Below are positions 59,300 to 64,000 of a stretch of 64,000 nucleotides of DNA, one piece after another (within the stretch, counting starts at the first letter, position 1; each line of letters begins with the position of its first letter). This stretch comes from Zantedeschia hybrid cultivar (lineage: Eukaryota > Streptophyta > Magnoliopsida > Alismatales > Araceae), in assembly GCA_030544215.1 (NCBI GenBank), contig JARZZO010000003.1:816001-880000 (forward strand). The letters are read 5' to 3'. Both the position numbers and the translations under genes were made by a program. Under the pieces are notes generated by a model, which worked only from the letters and a program-made list of their open reading frames with translations, made no database searches and was not told where the DNA came from.

Positions 59300-62156
59300 A
59301 TGGCTTCCTCCGTGGGGAAGGTCGTCTCGGGCGCCCTCCTCACCATCTTCCTCCTCTCCCTCGCCAAGTTCCTCCTCCTCCCGTCGGTGATCTCCCCCGA
59401 CTGGCCAATTCCCACGTGGCTTCCCCTTTCGGCCCTTCTCGCCCTCCTGGTCCCCTTCCTCGCCTCCAACTCCCAGAAGCTGACCAAGCTGCCACCCGGG
59501 CCACTCTCCTTCCCGGTGTTCGGCAACTGGCTCCAGGTGGGCAACGACCTCAACCACCGCTTCCTGGCCTCGCTGGCCGCCAAGTACGGCAGCGTGTTCC
59601 TGCTGCGGCTGGGGGTGCGCAACCTGGTGGTGGTGTCGGACCCCAAGCTGGCCACGGAGGTGCTGCACTCGCAGGGGGTGGAGTTCGGGTCCCGCCCCCG
59701 CAACGTGGTGTTCGACATCTTCACCGGGAACGGGCAGGACATGGTGTTCACCGTCTACGGCGACCACTGGCGCAAGATGCGGCGCATCATGACGCTGCCC
59801 TTCTTCACCAACAAGGTGGTGCAGCAGTACCGGGAGATGTGGGAGCAGGAGATGGACCTGGCGGTGGCGGACCTGGGCAACGACGGGCACGGGGAGTGGG
59901 CGAAGCCGGAAGGGGTGGTGGTGCGGCGGCGGCTGCAGCTGACGCTGTACAACGTCATGTACAGGATGATGTTCGACGCGAGGTTCGAGTCGGTGAGAGA
60001 CCCGCTGTTCCTTCAGGCGACGCAGTTCAACTCGGAGAGGAGCCGGCTGGCGCAGAGCTTCGAGTACAACTACGGCGACTTCATCCCCATCCTCCGCCCC
60101 TTCCTCAGGGGGTACCTCAACAGGTGCAGGGACCTCCAGAGCAGGCGCCTCGCCTTCTTCAACAACTACTACGTCGAGAAGAGGAGGTGAGTACTTCCCA
60201 TGTCTGAGCTAACTAGTTGTGCTCAATGCTACATACATATATATATGCATGCTGGGCCTTGTTTTGTTTTCTTGTGAAGTATATGTGTTTGTAATCTGTT
60301 TGTTTGTTTGCTTGTTTGGGGAACAGGAAGGTGATGGCAGTGAAGGAGAACAGGCAGAGGCTGAGCTGCGCCATCGACCACATCCTGGAGGCAGAGAGGA
60401 ATGGGGAGATCAGTGCAGAGAACGTGCTCTACGTCGTGGAGAACATCAATGTTGCAGGTGAGAGGCACACATGTCTGATACTAATTGATTACCATCTCTC
60501 TCTCTTTCTCTCTCAATTATCATGCATTATTAAATTCTCACCCGTAAGCCAATTACCTTAATTAAAAGGGAAAGAACCAGAATTATTGGAGGAAACATAG
60601 CATTCTCAGTTGATCACTCTGGTCTCATAACCAACGTAGAAACTTTTAGGATGCCGGCCCCTTCTTGCAAGTTTGAAGCTCTGTCTCTTTCTTAAAAGAA
60701 GAAGGTAATGCTTCTAATATGAGAGACTTTGATGTCGCCTGTTCGCTCACCAATCAATTGAAGAAAGAGGAATTCTGATGAAGTCTCCAAAATGCCCGTC
60801 ATTCCCGCGAATCTTGTGAGAGGCTCCGTAGGTCACCAACCGCACTTATCAAATAATAATAAAGAGACGAGTAGCTATCAGATAAAAGATTAGTTAATGT
60901 CCATGTACGACCATATACTCTCGTACGTAGTCCCCATTTATTTCATACTTGTTTAGTTAGGAGGGGCTGCTAAAAGAATCATGTATAAGTTGATCTCGAG
61001 GAAGGGTTTCCTTAACCCTTAAACTTCACCTAATTAAAAGCTAAAATGGTTCTATTCCTTAATCATATCATAAAGCTTTTATTTAAAAGACTATGCCGAG
61101 AACCTCGTTCTCACCTAAGCAATTTAGCGGCCGTAAGAGACTTCACTTCACAGCCTCCGTCTTCTGATCAACTACTCCAACAAACAAGTTTTCCTATCCA
61201 ACACCAACCAAATTTACGCAACATCACGATAGATGAGGGTATTCCTAACCATGCAAATTGTCAAATAAATATATCATAAATATCCACCATGCATAGCATA
61301 AATATAGAACTCGGATCGCCTACGGTAGGCAATCAGTAAAGAGGAGGGAGGGGGCAAAAGACGCCAAACGCGGAGACTCGTAAATATATAGCGGTCAAAG
61401 AAGTAGCCTCTTTTTATTCCCAAAGCACCTCGTCAACACAAACAAGAATAGTAGAGCACCAACCTTGTAGACTAGTACGAGTAGTTGAGGTTTCTATATA
61501 ATTAACATAGTGTTGGCGGTGGTCTTGGCCATCGTCTTCCCCATGCAGCCATCGAGACGACACTCTGGTCCATGGAGTGGGCCATTGCGGAGCTCGTCAA
61601 CCACCCCGCCGTCCAGTCCAAGCTCCGCCACGAGCTCGCCGACGTCCTTGGCGGCGCCCCGCTCACGGAGACCGCCCTGCCCCGCCTCCCCTACCTGCAG
61701 GCCGTCGTGAAGGAGACACTCCGCCTGCACACTCCCATCCCCCTGCTCGTCCCCCATATGAACCTGGAGGAGGCCAAGCTGGGCGGCTACGACATCCCCA
61801 AGGAGTCCAAGGTGGTGGTGAACGCGTGGTGGCTCGCCAACAACCCGGCCTGGTGGAAGGACCCCTCCGAGTTCCGGCCGGAGCGGTTCTTCGAGGAGGA
61901 CAGAGAGACGGAGGCGGCGGTGGCCGGCGGCAAGGTGGACTTCCGTTACCTGCCCTTCGGGGTAGGCCGCCGGAGCTGCCCCGGGATCATCCTGGCGCTG
62001 CCGCTGCTGGGGCTCATCGTGGGCAAGCTGGTGGGCAGCTTCGAGCTGCTGCCGCCCCCGGGTCAGGACAAGGTGGACGTCAGCGAGAAGGGGGGCCAGT
62101 TCAGCCTCCACATCGCCAAGCACTCCGTCGTGGTCTTCCGCCCGGTGAAGGCCTAA
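59300..62156 (+). CDS. CYP73A: Cinnamate 4-hydroxylase, cytochrome P450 CYP73A (class II-like)
   Basis: Hydroxylates trans-cinnamate to p-coumarate with NADPH and P450 reductase at the ER, the second step of the phenylpropanoid pathway. Exons 59300-60186, 60327-60457 and 61549-62156; 1626 nt, 541 residues plus TAA, frame kept at AG/GTGAGT and GCAG/GTGAGA donors. Motifs: proline hinge KLPPGPLSFPVFGNWLQVG; I-helix AIETTLW from residue 340; ExxR (ETLR, 395-398); FRPERF; haem loop PFGVGRRSCPG with Cys483. The long hydrophobic N terminus (about 60 residues before the hinge) is typical of class II CYP73A, against the short anchor of class I. GC-rich in third positions. All key residues present; appears functional. 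Confidence 0.96.
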
Positions 62157-62310
62157 GAACTCTCTCTCTCTCTCTTTGTTTGTGTGTGTGTGGTGAAGCT
62201 TATCAATGAATACATGATAGTAAGAAGGAAGTGAGGATCAAAGTTTGTTCTTGGATAGAAAAGAAACGTTAGGCTGTTCAAAATTGTCATGCGTCAGGCC
62301 AATCCAGTAG
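62157..62310 (+). other. CYP73A 3' UTR region
   Basis: CT and GT microsatellites directly after the stop, then AATGAATA-like polyadenylation context near 62206. Confidence 0.4.
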
Positions 62311-62318
62311 TATAATAT

Positions 62319-62863
62319 TGGGGGTGTAAAGGGAACAGAAACGGATACGTCCTTTTGGTGTCCATCAATAAATAAATAATTCGTATTTGTTCTATTTACT
62401 AATAGCTAGGATACGGAGCAGACATTCTTAGGCGGATATTTTTCAGACTCCGAGCAGACACATATAATATTCAGATATTTAAATATTTTTTATATACATA
62501 TATAATATTTATTTAAAATTTTGTAAAATTATAAAATGTAATAATTATTTGATTATAAATTAATATTTTAAATACTCGTTAATAGTTGAGATTTGCGGGT
62601 TTAAAATTTCATTCGCTCAAACATCTTATATCAAGTTTATACATACCATTAGATCTTAGATTTAACGTGCGTGATTCGCTCTCCATTCAGAGCGGGTATT
62701 CGACGGAGCGGGAGTAGAATTTTCGTAACTGCTCCGTTTATGATTCAGATCATAGGCGGATACTCGTTTATGATTCGTCGGATATTAATTTCGGCTAAAT
62801 ATCTACAATTTTGAATATAAATGCAAAACGGATCCGAAAAATGTCCGAATCTATTTACAACCC
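62319..62863. mobile_element. hAT-like MITE, about 545 bp
   Basis: Left end TGGGGGTGTAAAGGGAACAG; right end in reverse GGGTTGTAAATAGATTCGGA. Flanks TATAATAT (62311-62318) and TATAGTAT (62864-62871) match at 7 of 8 bases, the duplication size of hAT. Interior AT-rich with GGATACG / CGGATAC phrases; no coding capacity. Confidence 0.6.
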
Positions 62864-62871
62864 TATAGTAT

Positions 62872-64000
62872 GCAGTCAAAGATTCCAACGGCTCCTTTGT
62901 TATAAAATTGGTTTCCTCTATTTCCCATTCGCCATTCAATTCGTTACTAGAACTTATCTTTTAACTCTTGTTCCTATTTCCGAATCATCTCATTCCTTCT
63001 TCAAAAGTCTTTCATTATCACTTATTCTTTCGTTCATATCGTCCACAAATCTTTGCAGCTAGACAGACACCCACGGAAACAGGCGAGACAACCTTTTGGT
63101 TGTTAGGAACTAGAATTATAGAGAAGGAAATTTCCCATGTGCTGCAGTGGTTTTCCCATTACTGATGAAGGACCTTTTCTTTTTTTTCTCGAAAAACTTT
63201 TTTCTCTTCTCTCTCACTTATTTAGTCCCTTCCAAATCTACACTTTCACACACCTGACCTTAGGAGTATGCATGTCTTTGTGAATTGTCTCTCGACACTC
63301 GACAAAGAGCCGAAAACCTTTTTATCCAACATGAATTCGATGTAATTTGCATGTCGTTTGCGACCATATTGGAGGGTCCCCTTCTAATGTGTTGAAATCA
63401 GAATGATGGAGGATATTGCTTAGCGTTACGGTATTGAAAGGCTATATGATATATCACGGGAAGAGAAGCACGATGAGGACTAGAAATACGATTTTGAAAA
63501 GCTGCATAATCAAAAAAAGGATGGGTTATGTATGTAAGACTGATGAACTCAGTCATTGTGTGCCTTTTAAACTATTTTTTTTTTTATGTGAGACCTTCTA
63601 TTTCACTTTTTCTATTTTATCTGTACTCCACTCAATTTGATTAATTTAAAATCTCAATCTTTCCTCGGACATAAAAAAATAGAAAAACAAGGTTAATTAA
63701 TTTTAACTGGGGACACAGCAGATACATCTGGGGACACCAGTCAATCCATCCATAACTTCTAAAACAAAGGACTTCCATTTGTAAGTTCCTGTTGAAAAGA
63801 AAAAGTAAGCCTATACACCTGTTTCCCTCTTAAAATAACTAAATTAAAAATTACAAGAAATTAACAATTAGATTAAGTCAACAATATGAAGTACCAGAGA
63901 GGGGTTATACGCTCCTGCTCAGTGGACTTTCATCTGGAGTGACGTCACTGTTGCGTCACATATAACAATGAAACTTTTCGCATCCTGTTGCGATGCACAC
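62872..64000. other. AT-rich intergenic tail of the window
   Basis: No gene, RNA or bounded repeat recognised. Short open frames are not supported by any similarity or codon pattern. Confidence 0.45.

Noticed and set aside
59231..60207. Long alternative frames overlapping CYP73A exon 1 (both strands)
   Set aside because: Shadows caused by high GC third positions; the P450 frame has all family motifs.
61494..62209. Alternative frames overlapping CYP73A exon 3
   Set aside because: Same reason; the true frame contains the haem-binding loop and natural stop.

Overview
This is a plant nuclear chromosome segment. Three host genes carry spliceosomal introns, most intergenic space is transposon-derived, and there are plastid-derived relics. 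The very GC-rich exons of the cinnamate 4-hydroxylase gene and of the last exon of the 31-33.5 kb gene, set in AT-rich intergenic DNA, suggest a monocot, perhaps a commelinid. This is inference; I cannot name the species.

Host genes: (1) the first three coding exons of plastid biotin carboxylase (CAC2/accC, minus strand, 5413 to 4171), whose third intron is occupied by a hAT transposon running off the left edge; (2) a complete seven-coding-exon CDT1 replication-licensing gene (minus strand, 11666 to 7375) with an E2F-type site just upstream; (3) a four-exon conserved plant gene of unknown function (31279-33551, plus); (4) a complete three-exon class II-like cinnamate 4-hydroxylase, CYP73A (59300-62156, plus).

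Mobile DNA by region: hAT 1-3725; a small Harbinger-type MITE at 12.9 kb; a solo LTR with perfect target duplication at 14.5-16.1 kb; a 507-bp tandem repeat whose second unit is split by a 10.6-kb Ty3/gypsy chromovirus (17218-27807), itself carrying a second solo LTR inside one LTR; a 5'-truncated RTE-type LINE (28.1-29.4 kb); plastid fragments (trnD-like, atpE, ndhA); a 12-kb PIF/Harbinger-type element (33593-45552) with Myb-like, hybrid-binding-domain/membrane and DDE transposase genes plus host-exon-like pieces; a young intact Ty1/copia element (46778-54452); a second MITE at 56.8 kb; and a hAT-like MITE at 62.3 kb.

The two most unusual observations are these. The Harbinger-type element carries an extra small gene encoding an RNase H1-type hybrid-binding (viroplasmin) fold plus a membrane anchor, between the usual two genes. 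The copia element appears to keep its Gag start codon inside the LTR and to splice out a 2.4-kb leader that contains the primer-binding site and a GC-rich 76-bp tandem array. Exon boundaries were set by reading splice signals and checking that the frame closes; no alignment or expression data were available.
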